Positions 22,917 to 33,521 of a stretch of 64,000 nucleotides of DNA are shown piece after piece. The stretch's first letter is position 1; each line of letters begins with the position of its first letter. Source of the stretch: Chimonanthus salicifolius (Eukaryota > Streptophyta > Magnoliopsida > Laurales > Calycanthaceae). Under the pieces are notes generated by a model, which was given only the letters and a program-made list of their open reading frames with translations, ran no database searches and was not told the origin of the DNA. The DNA lies in assembly GCA_013350335.1 (NCBI GenBank), contig CM023534.1:10755542-10819541 (forward strand), given 5' to 3'. A program made the position numbers and the translations under genes.

Positions 22917-23106
22917 AAGGGGTTGGTCTGTTGGATAAGAATTCATTACAGGAAGGGAGAGTCCTGAGTTTGAATCTAGTCTATCCAAAGAGTCACTCCT
23001 CGTAATTTTATGTGATGTTTATGAGTAGGGAGGCTTGAAGACACCCTAAAACTTAACCGAGTGCTCTAAAAGACTTTGGACATCTCAATAAAAAACAAAA
23101 GAAGAA
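22917..23106 (+). mobile_element. tRNA-derived SINE, family A
   Basis: The head contains TTGGTCTGTTGG (A box-like) and GAGTTTGAATC (B box-like), the internal RNA polymerase III promoter pair of tRNA-derived SINEs. The body, including CGAGTGCTCTAAAAGAC, matches the copies at 28477 and 38727. It ends in an A-rich tail directly abutting the miniature element at 23107. Confidence 0.7.
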
Positions 23107-23242
23107 GGGTCAGTGATCCTCCTACGGGCATTTTGTGTAATTCGCCGAACCCTTTAGTGTAAGTGATTCGAAGTGCAAAATGGGGCAATACAGTAAAATC
23201 CGAGTCGGATTATACAAAATGCCCGTGCGAAGATCGCTACCC
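23107..23242. mobile_element. Miniature element with GGGTAGCGATC ends, 136 bp
   Basis: The left end is GGGTCAGTGATCCTCCTACG, and the right end in reverse is GGGTAGCGATCTTCGCACGG. Both continue into GGCATTTTGTRTAAT. It sits between the A-rich SINE tail and an A run, so a target duplication cannot be told apart from background. A second copy lies at 28663. Confidence 0.7.
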
Positions 23243-24271
23243 AAAAAAAAGAACTACACCCTGTATATTCATTTATCTGCCTCTTCATTAATTGTTTTTA
23301 ACATACTCTTTCTTCATGAATTCCTTATAAATTAAATTTATAACACACCCATTTATTGTTAATTACTCGCTTGAGTTGCCACTTTGATCTATCAAGTTTA
23401 AGTTGGGTGACTTGAAAGTAAATTGCTAAACTTTCAACCTCGATTTGATGATTACATTAGATAAGATGATAAGAACCGGCTATGCTTCGTGAAGGAGTCT
23501 CTGGCTTATTGAGCTTAGAATGACTGCAAATATTTCCACTAAGCAAGGTTTAAGGAGGATTTGTCGTTTAAGCAATTGAATAATGGAGAAGAGAGCTTTC
23601 AACAGAGACTGCCACAAGATTAGGAAAGCCACAAAATCCTCTCTCAAATCCATTTTGAACTAATTTTTGTTCATTAAGAAGTCTACTTAGTAATTTTCAG
23701 GATTTGGACCTCATATTTTAATGGTATAATTTAGGTTATCTTATCCGAATGTCGACATGATTCCACATGGGATAGGCTGATTGACTTGTGTTGTGCTGAT
23801 TCAAATGAGTCAACTCGTAAACATGTTTTCTATCATTTTTTATGACCAATATCTAGGCTTTTTAAAGTACTTTATTAATCTTTCGAACATGTACAAAGCA
23901 TTTCTATTCATACACACCAGGTAACTCTATGGTTAGTGAAAATCAAAGTCAGGATTCAAGACGGGCTCCTATCCATCACCTAATCCCTTTGGGTTATGCA
24001 TGTTTACAGCATCATAATTAATTATTTTATTAATTTGAAATTGATATTTACAAATAGATTTAAAATTCACATCTTTGTCAAATCCTTTAAATGTTCGATT
24101 TTTTCCCAATTTCCATACTTTAAGTTGTTATTCCATACTTAAAATTTAAGTTCTAGTTTACGTTTATGTTTTAGTTATAGACTTAGGTTACTTTGTAATT
24201 CTTTACAATAGCAACTCTCTTCTAATATTATTAGGGAGAATTAAAACATTTGCTCGTTGAAAATAAGGAGG
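23243..24271. other. Non-coding remainder of unit 1
   Basis: It has no gene. It matters as the reference for dating insertions: CACACCAG at 23913-23920 is the empty site of the hAT element that sits at 29470-30826 in unit 2. Confidence 0.6.
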
Positions 24272-24319
24272 TGTCTAGGTGTCGCACCCGACTAGTCCTC
24301 CGAAGTCATACCATGTTAC

Positions 24320-24985
24320 TTATTAAAAGGCAATTTTTTTAAATTCTCATTTATTCTCTATTTATAATATCTAAATACCATTTTGATTATCCATAAAGAT
24401 TTTAATATCTAAATACCATTTTGATTATCCATAAAGATTTTATCTTATAATATCTAAATGCCGTTTAACCAAGCAATAACGGACAAATTCAAATTTCAAA
24501 ATCACTTACTCAAAACAAGATTTCAATGGGTCGAGGCAACACCTAGATGGGTCGAAGGAAATGCTACAACGAATTTTCAACTCAAACCTGTTCAAATGGT
24601 CGACACAAACCTTGTAGTTCGACTTGTCGAGCACACCTCCTTATTATTTTTATTATTTACATTTTTATTCTGGGCTTTGACTTGGGCTAAGGCTTTTGGG
24701 CTTGGACTTTTTGCCCGACTTGAGTCCATTAAAACTTGGATATTTAACCTTCAACTGGGTTTTGGATTGGGTCCATTTTGGTCCATTTGCATGTGATGGT
24801 CAGGTTAACTTGGTCAACCTATGGTCAGTCCCTATTCTATCTGTCAGGTTGCCATACACATAGAGATGATCCACATCAAGCTCTTGGTCTTCCAATAAAC
24901 TTCATATTCCACAGGCAAGGTTTTGACGTTACAAAATTGACAACACGGATAAACCGGGGCTCCAAGAATCTCCCCCTTTATCAAT
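24320..24985 (-). mobile_element. Copia-type LTR relic with polypurine tract, unit 2
   Basis: This is the second copy of the segment at 21868. On the minus strand, AAATTGATAAAGGGGGAGAT ends near 24969 and is followed by TCTTGGAGCCCC. A short tandem duplication of ATATCTAAATACCATTTTG near 24365-24440 is unique to this copy. Confidence 0.4.
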
Positions 24986-25227
24986 TTACAAAACCTAAAC
25001 CCTAAAAATACAACTGTTTCACACCAAATAAATACTTAATTATTAAATGCCTTAAATAAAAAATTACACTTAATACATGACATTTCAAGACTCAATAATT
25101 CTGTCTTTAATTTTCAAGTACTATAACTTACAAATCTGACTTGTCCATGTATATGTTATGTATCTTATATAAGACTAGAAATTATATGAATATTGTATGA
25201 TTAACACATTCGAAATATTCAACTTCT

Positions 25228-25323
25228 TTCAGGGTTTATTTGATATACGAGATTTGCGGGTGATTTCATATATCCATTGAATTAATCTCACTTCCAATAT
25301 AGGGTGGAGTCCCATATTATCTA
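25228..25323 (+). mobile_element. 3' fragment of SINE family B, second copy
   Basis: It duplicates 22741-22833 as part of the tandem unit. A (TA)n run at 25348-25370 follows, at the start of the 3.1-kb segment absent from unit 1. Confidence 0.5.
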
Positions 25324-25346
25324 CAAAAAGAAATAGCATAAATACT

Positions 25347-25378
<32 letters not shown>

Positions 25379-25999
25379 GATAAATGAATTTTGAAAGCTG
25401 AAAATGAATATTGGAGTTGGTTCACAAATAATCTGTGTGACTCTCTCGAAGCTACCAATAATTAGGCAAGAGAAATCGGATTTTTTTTTATCATGATTAT
25501 GACTTTTGAAGCTACTAAAATGTATAAGCTGAGCAATTAAAAAAATAAGTTTTAAAACCAACAATAATTCCAATCAGAGAACTTAAGACATGTGACGTGT
25601 CCAAGTCACAAAAAGAATGATGACTGTGGAGAGAAGATTAAGATGAAAGTAAGGACCCACAGAATAATTTTTGTGCTTGAAGTTTTCAAAACCCACTGAT
25701 GGCTGGGCCAACCAACAAGGTCCACAAATCCCAGATATTGATGGGCCCACCATATAATCAAGTATCATTAGCTATATACTTTCTGATTCAGTGGAAATTA
25801 TTCAACTTCATTATAAATTGTTGACAATGTTCAATTGAGTTTCTTAATTCAATTCTTCACAATCAAGGGTCTCCAAAGTTTTCAATGTTACCTACCCAAA
25901 TCAGTAGGAACCATACGATGGGGATTACATTAACATGATCTTTTGTTTGTATTATTGTTTATAATGAAATGATTAGCCAGCGGAGAGCCTGTTCAGGTG

Positions 26000-26413
26000 C
26001 AATGTAACAAATATATCGATATTTTTATTTTTATCATGAAATATCGGCAAATCAATTTTTCCCATTAAAAATCCGAGTTTATCACGTATGCCGTTTTTAA
26101 CTGTAAACTTCCGTTAAAAACACGTTTTTATCGCGAGAAACGGTAAATTCCAGTTAAAATTGCGAGATTTTGCCTGTTAAATTCCCGTTAAAAACGCTTG
26201 GGCCAAATATACATTTTTTATTTCTGAAATATCATCGATTTTTTCAAATTTCGGCAATATTATTTATTTTTTATATTTATTTTTATTATTTTTTAAATAA
26301 TATATTTTCTGTGAGATTTTCCTGTTAAATTCCCGATAAAATAACAAGAATTTGAAAATATCCCGCTATTAACAATTGCCGTTAATATCCCGAAAACGAG
26401 ATTTGTGACAATG
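26000..26413. mobile_element. hAT-type miniature element, 414 bp
   Basis: The left end is CAATGTAACAAATATATCG, and the right end in reverse is CATTGTCACAAATCTCG. The 8-bp flanks TTCAGGTG (25992-25999) and TTCACGTG (26414-26421) match at 7 of 8. The interior repeats AAATTCCCGTTAAAAACG-like words and codes for nothing. Confidence 0.65.
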
Positions 26414-27634
26414 TTCACGTGTAGGGTTTCATATAGACCTTATTTTTTAAGTAAATATGAACATTTTAAAATGTTGTTTTTCCAATTTAAGTTTGGATTT
26501 ATCATCAATATTAAATTGATAAAGAGAAGAAAAAATACTTATCTATTGATTTTATTTAGACTTTCACAAATCATAAATTAGAATGATTGAAGGGATCCCA
26601 TTGCAGATCCACTCATCAAATTCTTTTGATTAAAGGGTGGGTCTCACCACCCTCACTCTCTGACTTGGCTTTTAAGGCTAGGTGTATGCTAGACCAACTC
26701 TTACTCGTGCACCTGAGGTGCATGATACTATTATGTGTACTTAAGGACATTAAGCCCAGTAAATGAGGTGGTGATAAAGAAAAGATTTTTCCAACAAATT
26801 CATCAACACCTCATTTGATGTGTTTGACACCTAAATGCGCAGGTGATATTGTGCGATCGTATCTGCTGATGATGATTATGTTTGTGTTCAATTCAAATAC
26901 TCAATTTTTAAATGATATGGCCCTGTCTAAAAAATAAAAGGGCCCCACATGTAACCTAATTAAAATCTCTCTTTACTCCATGTGTTTTGGTTTTTTTTTT
27001 TTTCAATGTCATGTGAGGGTTTTGTCAAGGCTTCCATTGTGGTGTTGGTGTTGGTGTTGGTGTTGGTGGGGTTTTGGATTCTTTTGCCTGTCACCATTTT
27101 AGAACATCTTTACTTCAAATCACCCAAATGGCAAGGTGTGAAGAGAGAGTGAATTATCCAATTTTCACCAAAAGAGAAAAAAGAGTTCGTATTCAATAAT
27201 TCAGAATCCTTCCAAGCAAAGAAGGTGACTTACTTTGTTTGTTCTTTCAAGCCACTTCTCCCAAATTCACATTCAGACTAACAATGCCCATTTTTTAGCA
27301 TCTTGGGTTAGACTCTATTGCGAGTCTTCAACAAACCAAAACCTTTAATGCACCCAAGTTACAGTACAAGTGGCATATATATGTACACAAGAGTGTCCAT
27401 ATCATAGATCCTATCTCCATATGCTACAGAGAATCCAACCAATTTATTTTTCATTCACTTTTTCATAGTTGAATAATTTTGATCTTTAACAATTTGTCGA
27501 CAGCTAATTGGATGGTTGAGATCATTTGATCATCTTCATTTTTAGCATGTACTCCCATGACTTGGGATTATCTCCATTGGTATAGATGTGTATTTGAAGC
27601 AAGTTTGAAAAACTCGGTGAGTCAGAGTTATTAA

Positions 27635-27715
27635 AGTTAGATATAATATGAGTATCTTCCACTTTATATTGAAAGCGTGACTAATCCCACAGATACACGA
27701 AATTACAGATAAAAT
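27635..27715 (-). mobile_element. SINE family B 3' fragment, reversed
   Basis: On the minus strand, TTTCGTGTATCTGTGGGATT and the following text match the SINE at 46521-46690. The head was not confidently located. Confidence 0.45.
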
Positions 27716-28476
27716 TGATAAATATCTAAATCTTATTACTTTTTGAATGACCTAATCCGGATTCTGAACTATAAATTTAGACTTATGTCAAAGGAACTTT
27801 CTTATTTTTCGTATTTATTGGCTATATTTAGGTGGGGTAAATTTTGCGGGGATTACCGCATAAATTATTTTTGAACAAGGTTTACCCTTATCTTGTATGG
27901 ATCAAGCGGTTTTTATTTCCTCAAGTATATAGGTAAATTATAGATATCGTTGGTAATAAGGAAAAACTCTTCATTGAACTTACACCTTTGATCCAAACGC
28001 AGCCATTATTTACTAAAATAGGATTCCTCTCGTTCCTCCATTTTTCTCTATGTCAAATATGATGGAGGAGAAATTCCTACGAGAAAAAGCCCTCATCATC
28101 CAATATCGGAATTTTGTGGACTATCTTGAAATTTAGACCAAGGGTATGTTTGGTAGTTCATTCATAATAAAATGAGGATCGTTCTAACTCTTAATGAAAA
28201 TAATTCTTTTCTTCTCAAAGAGAGTTAAAAAGCACAAAATATGAGAATTAAAGTTATTTTTTGTATACTTTTTCAAAATCATTTTTCACTAAATGCACTA
28301 ATATTTTAAAAAACATTCTTACTTTCAATGTTTCTAGATACCAAACAGAGCGGTAAGATTTCAATTTTTTTAATTGAAATTTATTTCTTAAATAAAATTA
28401 AAACTTAGAATAACTGAAATATTGGCAAATGCGAAGACGTAAATTCACATTTCTTTAAGAACTACACCTCTCCAAA

Positions 28477-28662
28477 GGGGTTGGTCTGATGGCTAAGAAT
28501 CCATCGCACGAAGCGAGAGTCCTGAGTTTGAATTCAGTCTACCCGAAAGAGTCACTCCTCGTAATTTTATGCGATTATGAGTAGGGAGGCTTGAAGACAC
28601 CCTAAAAACTAACCGAGTGCTCTAAAAGACTTTGGACATCTCAATAAAAAACAAAAGAAGAA
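28477..28662 (+). mobile_element. tRNA-derived SINE, family A, unit 2 copy
   Basis: It corresponds to 22917-23106 in unit 1. TTGGTCTGATGG and GAGTTTGAATT keep the A- and B-box-like pair. It was carried by the segmental duplication, not by a separate insertion. Confidence 0.65.
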
Positions 28663-28798
28663 GGGTCAGCGATCCTCCTACGGACATTTTATCTAATCAG
28701 CCGAACCCTTTGCGGTAAGTGATTCGAAGTGTAAAATGGGGCAATACAGTAAAATCTGAATCGGATTATACAAAATGCCTGTGCGACGATCGCTACCC
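28663..28798. mobile_element. Miniature element with GGGTAGCGATC ends, unit 2 copy
   Basis: It is 136 bp, like the copy at 23107, with point differences. The ends are GGGTCAGCGATCCTCC and, in reverse, GGGTAGCGATCGTCGC. Confidence 0.65.
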
Positions 28799-29469
28799 AA
28801 GGAAAAGAACTACACCCTGTATATTCATTTATCTGCCTCTTCATTAATTGTTTTTAACATACTCTTTCTTCATGAATTCCTTATAAATTAAATTTATAAC
28901 ACACCCATTTATTGTTAATTACTCGCTTGAGTTGCCACTTTGATCTATCAAGTTTAAGTTGGGTGACTTGAAAGTAAATTGCTAAACTTTCAACCTCGAT
29001 TTGATGATTACATTAGATAAGATGATAAGAACCGGCTTTGCTTTGTGAAGGAGTCTCTGGCTTATTGAGCTTAGAATGACTGCAAATATTTCCACTAAGC
29101 AAGGTTTAAGGAGGATTTGTCGTTTAAGCAATTGAATAATGGAGAAGAGAGCTTTCAACAGACTGCCACAAGAATAGGAAAGCCACAAAATCCTCTCTCA
29201 AATCCATTTTGAACTAATGTTTGTTCATTAAGAAGTCTACTTAGTAATTTTCAGGATTTGGACCTCATATTTTAATGGTATAATTTAGGTTATCTTATCC
29301 GAATGTCGACATGATTCCAGATAGGCTGATCGCTTGCGTTGTGCTGATTCAAATGAGTCAACTCGTATGCATGTTTTCTATCATTTTTTATGCTCAAGGT
29401 ATCTAGGCCTTTTAAAGTACCTTCCTAATCCTTGGAGCATATACAAATATTTCTATTCACACACACCGG

Positions 29470-30826
29470 CAAGGTTGTCTATAAACAAATTGAGGCTTAA
29501 GATAAAAAATCTAAATGGAGCCTTCTTGGTATTTAACATATTATTATAAGTAATATTTAATTAACATTTTAATTATATAATATAAAATAAATTATTCTAT
29601 ACAATAAATATTTTAACTTAAAAAGATCAAGAGGCCAACAACACAGATCATTGAAAAATTTAATCATCCGAGTGAAATTAGCATATTCATCCCAGTGAAA
29701 TTAAAATAGAATAAGAACACTTTAAAAGATCAGTATACTGAGTGGACTGAAGTGGAAACAGAGAGTGAGAGATGTGTTCTCTCTAGTGCTCTTATCTTCT
29801 TCTTCTTTTCTATATAATTTAAATAAGGGTAATTATTTGGACACGGAATTTTTCTTTCAGCACGCACGCGTTTTCAAATTTTTACTGAAAATTACAATTT
29901 TGGCCTTTCGCTTCTGCACCGTCCGGACGTGAGTTAAGAACATTTTTCCTGCGTTTGGACCATTATTCATGCGTCCTCTACACATGCCACAGTAATGCAT
30001 AGTGCATTAACTTAAAAAAACTATATAATTCTATAGTTTTGAATAATAAAATCTCCTTTAAAACTTTAAAGTTATTTTTTAAGCTACTGTGTATCTCCAA
30101 AATTTCTCAAATTGAATATCCGGACTAATTACGATAACCTGATAAAAATACTTTAAGATTTCAAGGTCTTTTGACACTTCCAAATGTTTAAAACACAGTA
30201 TTTTACAAATAAAGGGTATCCCTCGGCTGTGCCAAAAATACACTTCGGAAGTCTAAACGACTAGCCGTAAAACCTATTGAACTCTAAATTCAAAACTAAA
30301 CAAATATGTGAAATTTGAAAACTTAGATATTTCAAATGATTGTTTAACTAAATTTTTTTGTTTCGAAGAAGGGAAGGGATTTGGGATGGGAAAATGTCAC
30401 CTATTTTTGGTAAACAATCATTCGAAAGATTAAGTTTTCAAATTTCATATATTTGTTTAGCTTTGAATTTGGAGTTCAACGGTTTTTACGGTTTGTCGTT
30501 TGGACTTCCGGAAGTGTGTTTTCGGCACAGTTGAGGGATCCCCATATTTGTAAAACACTGTGTTTTAAGTATTTGGGAGTGTCAAAAGACCTTGAAGTCT
30601 TAAAGTATTTTTATCACGTTATCGTAATTATTCCGGATATTCAATTTAAGAAATTTTAGAAATACACAATGCCTTAAAAAATAATTTTAAGGAGATTTTA
30701 TTATTCAAAACTATAGGAATTATATAGTGTTTTCTTTCTTTTAACCACTATTAGAGCGAGAGGGGCCTTCTTCACCCGGGGGTCTAAGGCGATCGCCTTT
30801 CTTACCCAACGGTTAAGACGGCTCTG
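29470..30826. mobile_element. Non-autonomous hAT element, 1.36 kb, with known empty site
   Basis: The left end is CAAGGTTGTCT, and the right end in reverse is CAGAGCCGTCT. It is flanked by CACACCGG (29462-29469) and CACACCGA (30827-30834). Unit 1 of the tandem duplication has the uninterrupted sequence with CACACCAG at 23913-23920, so the insertion is demonstrated by comparison. No transposase is encoded. The right subterminal part holds the palindrome AAGGCGATCGCCTT (30786-30799). A 0.7-kb foldback is nested inside. Confidence 0.85.
30021..30730. repeat. Foldback with arms of about 330 bp nested in the hAT element
   Basis: The outer words CTATATAATTCTATAGTTTTG (left) and the inverse of CAAAACTATAGGAATTATATAG (right) open a long imperfect palindrome. 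The arms carry the palindromic module seen at 490, 11615 and 9318, plus an extension with GACTTCCGGAAGTGTG. The arms meet around 30355-30410, where the loop is unpaired. No clear target duplication was seen. Confidence 0.7.
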
Positions 30827-31196
30827 CACACCGAGTAACTCTAAGGAGAGTGGAAATCGAAGTGAAGATTCGAGGCGGGCTCCTATCCATCACCTAACCC
30901 CTTTGGGTTACGCATATTTACATCATCATAATTAATTATTTTAGTAATTTGAAATTGATATTTGCAAATAGATTTAAGATTCACATCTTTGTCAAATCCT
31001 TTAAATGTTAGATTTTTTCCCAATTTCCATACTTTAAGTTGTTATTCCATACTTAAAATTTAAGTTTTAGTTTACGTTTACGTTTTATAGTTGTAGTTAT
31101 AGACTTATAGGTTACTTTGTAATTCTTTACAATGACAACTCTTTTCTAATATTATTAGGGAGAATTAAAACATCTGCTCATTGAAAATAAAGAGGT

Positions 31197-32770
31197 GAAC
31201 CGAGAAAGAACTAGTGATAAATAGTAAAATAATTGATTTTATAATTTATAATAGAATTAAATAAAGAAATAGAGCTCAAAAGGTCAACCTCATATAAAAG
31301 AGACCTCAAACACCTTAATTGAGTATCAAACCTTAGCGAAAATACCTAGGTCCAATAATAAAAACAATAGTTTTAGGATCATCAAAATTTTATTTCTTAA
31401 TTACTAAATTTTGTATAATTTTGCCTCATATGATAGGTTCTTTAGATAGATATTTTCATGAGTATTTTTTTATCGACTAAAGTGTCCAGATTTCTTAGAG
31501 CATCTAACTATCTTTGAGGTATGTGCAAGATTTTTCACCTGCACATAAGCGATAACTCTACAAGAATTGGCCCTTTAGAGTGGAATAAAAATCGAATTCA
31601 AAGACCTGAATTTTACATGAATATAACATCTCAAAGTTCATCTTAATCCATTTATTAAAGTCATAGTTTTTTAAAAAAATTACTAAACATATTCTCAATT
31701 TTATTCTTTTATACTTTATGCTAATCTAACAAGTTAATTGATTAATATCTTTATTAACTTTTGAATGTTCAACCAACTTGGACTTTCCACATGATCATGA
31801 GGGTATAAAAAAGGTAAACTTTCGAGGTAAGTCTATTATCTCTCTATTTTTTAAACTTCTCAAATTTTGATGATTTTTTAAAAAGTCAAGTATGAAGTGC
31901 ACTAATATAACTAATGGGACTGCATTTATACATCATCCCTTATAATACTTTTTAGTTTTTTTTTTTCAAATATTTACTATAATTAAAAGCTAATTAAAAG
32001 ATCTTAACACTCTTCTGGCTCTGAAAACCTAAAACCTCAGAATAAGTTAAAATGTTAAATCAGATATTGTTTCCTTCTTTATCCGATTAGAAGACGCCAA
32101 CAGATGGACACAGGTAATGGGCCGAAACAAAATAACCTAACCATTTGCTTGTATGGCCTGAAAATATTTTACCGGGGCAGGTCTGGTAGACGCGGGCTGT
32201 AAAGCCTATTTAGTGTTTTGATGCGCCGTGTCACTTATTTATTAATTATAGAGATAAATAAATTATTATGAAAATTATCGTATTATTAACATGAGATTTA
32301 TTATTGATATAAATTATTAAATAAATATTTTGCTCTATTATGATTAAGATGTGTCAAACAAAAATTATAAAAGATTGAATCTAAACTTTTAAAAAGAGAA
32401 ATAATTTTAGCAGAAACGATTTAAACATAAAATGAATCTGAGGGCCCTTCCTAGCAGGTTTTGGGTCGTGTCATTTTTTCATCAATAACAATTTATTTTT
32501 AATCTTAAAAAATCAAGAGCTATGATGATTTAATCAGTTTCATCGTGACAGTTAATAACTCTCGTAATAATCTATTTAACCATATAAATCTTTTAATTAT
32601 TTAATAAATTTTACCCTTTAACGTATGCTATGGAGTAATGGACAAAATTCATTTGTGTCTAAGTATTTGGATATGAGATCAAGAATTAGATAGATTGGCA
32701 TGGATGATTGGCCCAATCATGACCCATCAAATGATATCTCGGGTTTTGGACGCTTGAGATGTCACCGTAT
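31197..32770. other. Intergenic spacer
   Basis: AT-rich, with no gene or complete element recognised. Confidence 0.4.
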
Positions 32771-32774
32771 AGGC

Positions 32775-32941
32775 CAGTTAAAAAAAAATTTGGCCAAATT
32801 TCGGTGGATTTATTTATTGAAAAAAAAACAAATATCGATTGTGGGCCCAGTCGATATCTCGGCCGAAATGTGAAATATCGGCCGATATATATATATATAC
32901 TTTATTTTTAAAACAATATTTAAAAAAAAAACCACCGAGAT

Positions 32942-33025
<84 letters not shown>

Positions 33026-33135
33026 TAAACAATATTTTTTTTTTAAAAAAAGCCACCGAGATTTTCAAAAAAAATATTGAGGAGAGAGAAAAAATCTCGG
33101 CCAATGCAAAAATTCGGCTGAATTTTCTACCCCTG
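32775..33135. mobile_element. CAGGGGT-family hAT element with expanded TA microsatellite
   Basis: The right end TTTTCTACCCCTG matches the family, and the interior has ATATCGGCCGATAT words. The left end is diverged (possibly CAGTTAAAAA at 32775), and no target duplication was found. A pure TA run fills about 32944-33017. Confidence 0.5.
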
Positions 33136-33151
33136 ACATGATCATTCCATC

Positions 33152-33513
33152 CAGGGGTACAGATATCGGCTTTTAACAGCCGTGTAATATCGGCCGATAC
33201 ATATTGTATTGGCCGTATTTCTCGACAGATATATATCGGCCGAGATGATTTATATCTGATATTTAAAAAAAAAAAAAATCAAAACGGTAATGGGCCTTGG
33301 GTCGAAATATCGGCCGATATTTACGTTTTCATATATATATATATATATATATTTTTTTTAAAAAAAACAGTTTCTTTTTTGGTTTTTTTATATTTTTTAA
33401 TTAAAAAAATAATAATAAAATAATACCGATATTTACCAAAAAAATAAAAAAAGAGGAAGAGAGAATCATATCGGCCGATATGTAAATCAGCTGGGGCGTT
33501 TTTTTAACCCCTG
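33152..33513. mobile_element. hAT-type miniature element, 362 bp, CAGGGGT family
   Basis: The left end is CAGGGGTACAGATATCGGC, and the right end in reverse is CAGGGGTTAAAAAAACG. It has a perfect 8-bp target duplication ATTCCATC (33144-33151 and 33514-33521). The interior is rich in ATCGGCCGATAT words and a TA run near 33332-33351. It is the cleanest family member together with 2733-2935. Confidence 0.88.
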
Positions 33514-33521
33514 ATTCCATC

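Larger units (their letters stand above)
21819..24271. repeat. Tandem segmental duplication, unit 1 (2.45 kb)
   Basis: It starts at TGTCTAGGTGTCGCACCC and ends at AAAATAAGGAGG. The same start word reappears immediately at 24272. Landmarks shared with unit 2 are the LTR-like segment (21870-22470 versus 24320-24980), a SINE, a miniature element, and the closing stretch with TTGAAATTGATATTTRCAAA (24039 versus 30947). Confidence 0.8.
25324..28404. other. 3.1-kb segment present only in duplication unit 2
   Basis: Unit 1 joins directly across this point. No terminal repeats at its borders identify it as one transposon, so either an insertion here or a deletion in unit 1 is possible. It contains the hAT element at 26000, a (GGTGTT)n run near 27040-27066, and a reversed SINE B piece at 27635-27715. 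No gene was recognised. Confidence 0.6.
24272..31196. repeat. Tandem segmental duplication, unit 2 (6.9 kb with two insertions)
   Basis: It aligns with unit 1 in three pieces: 24272-25323, 28405-29469 and 30827-31196. Subtracting the two extra segments (25324-28404 and 29470-30834) leaves about 2.48 kb, close to the 2.45 kb of unit 1. The reading frame at 24458-24796 is broken in unit 1 and is not a gene. Confidence 0.75.

Noticed and set aside
24458..24796. 112-aa open frame in duplication unit 2
   Set aside because: The matching stretch in unit 1 (21990-22290) contains stops, and the segment looks like LTR sequence in reverse, so the frame is incidental.
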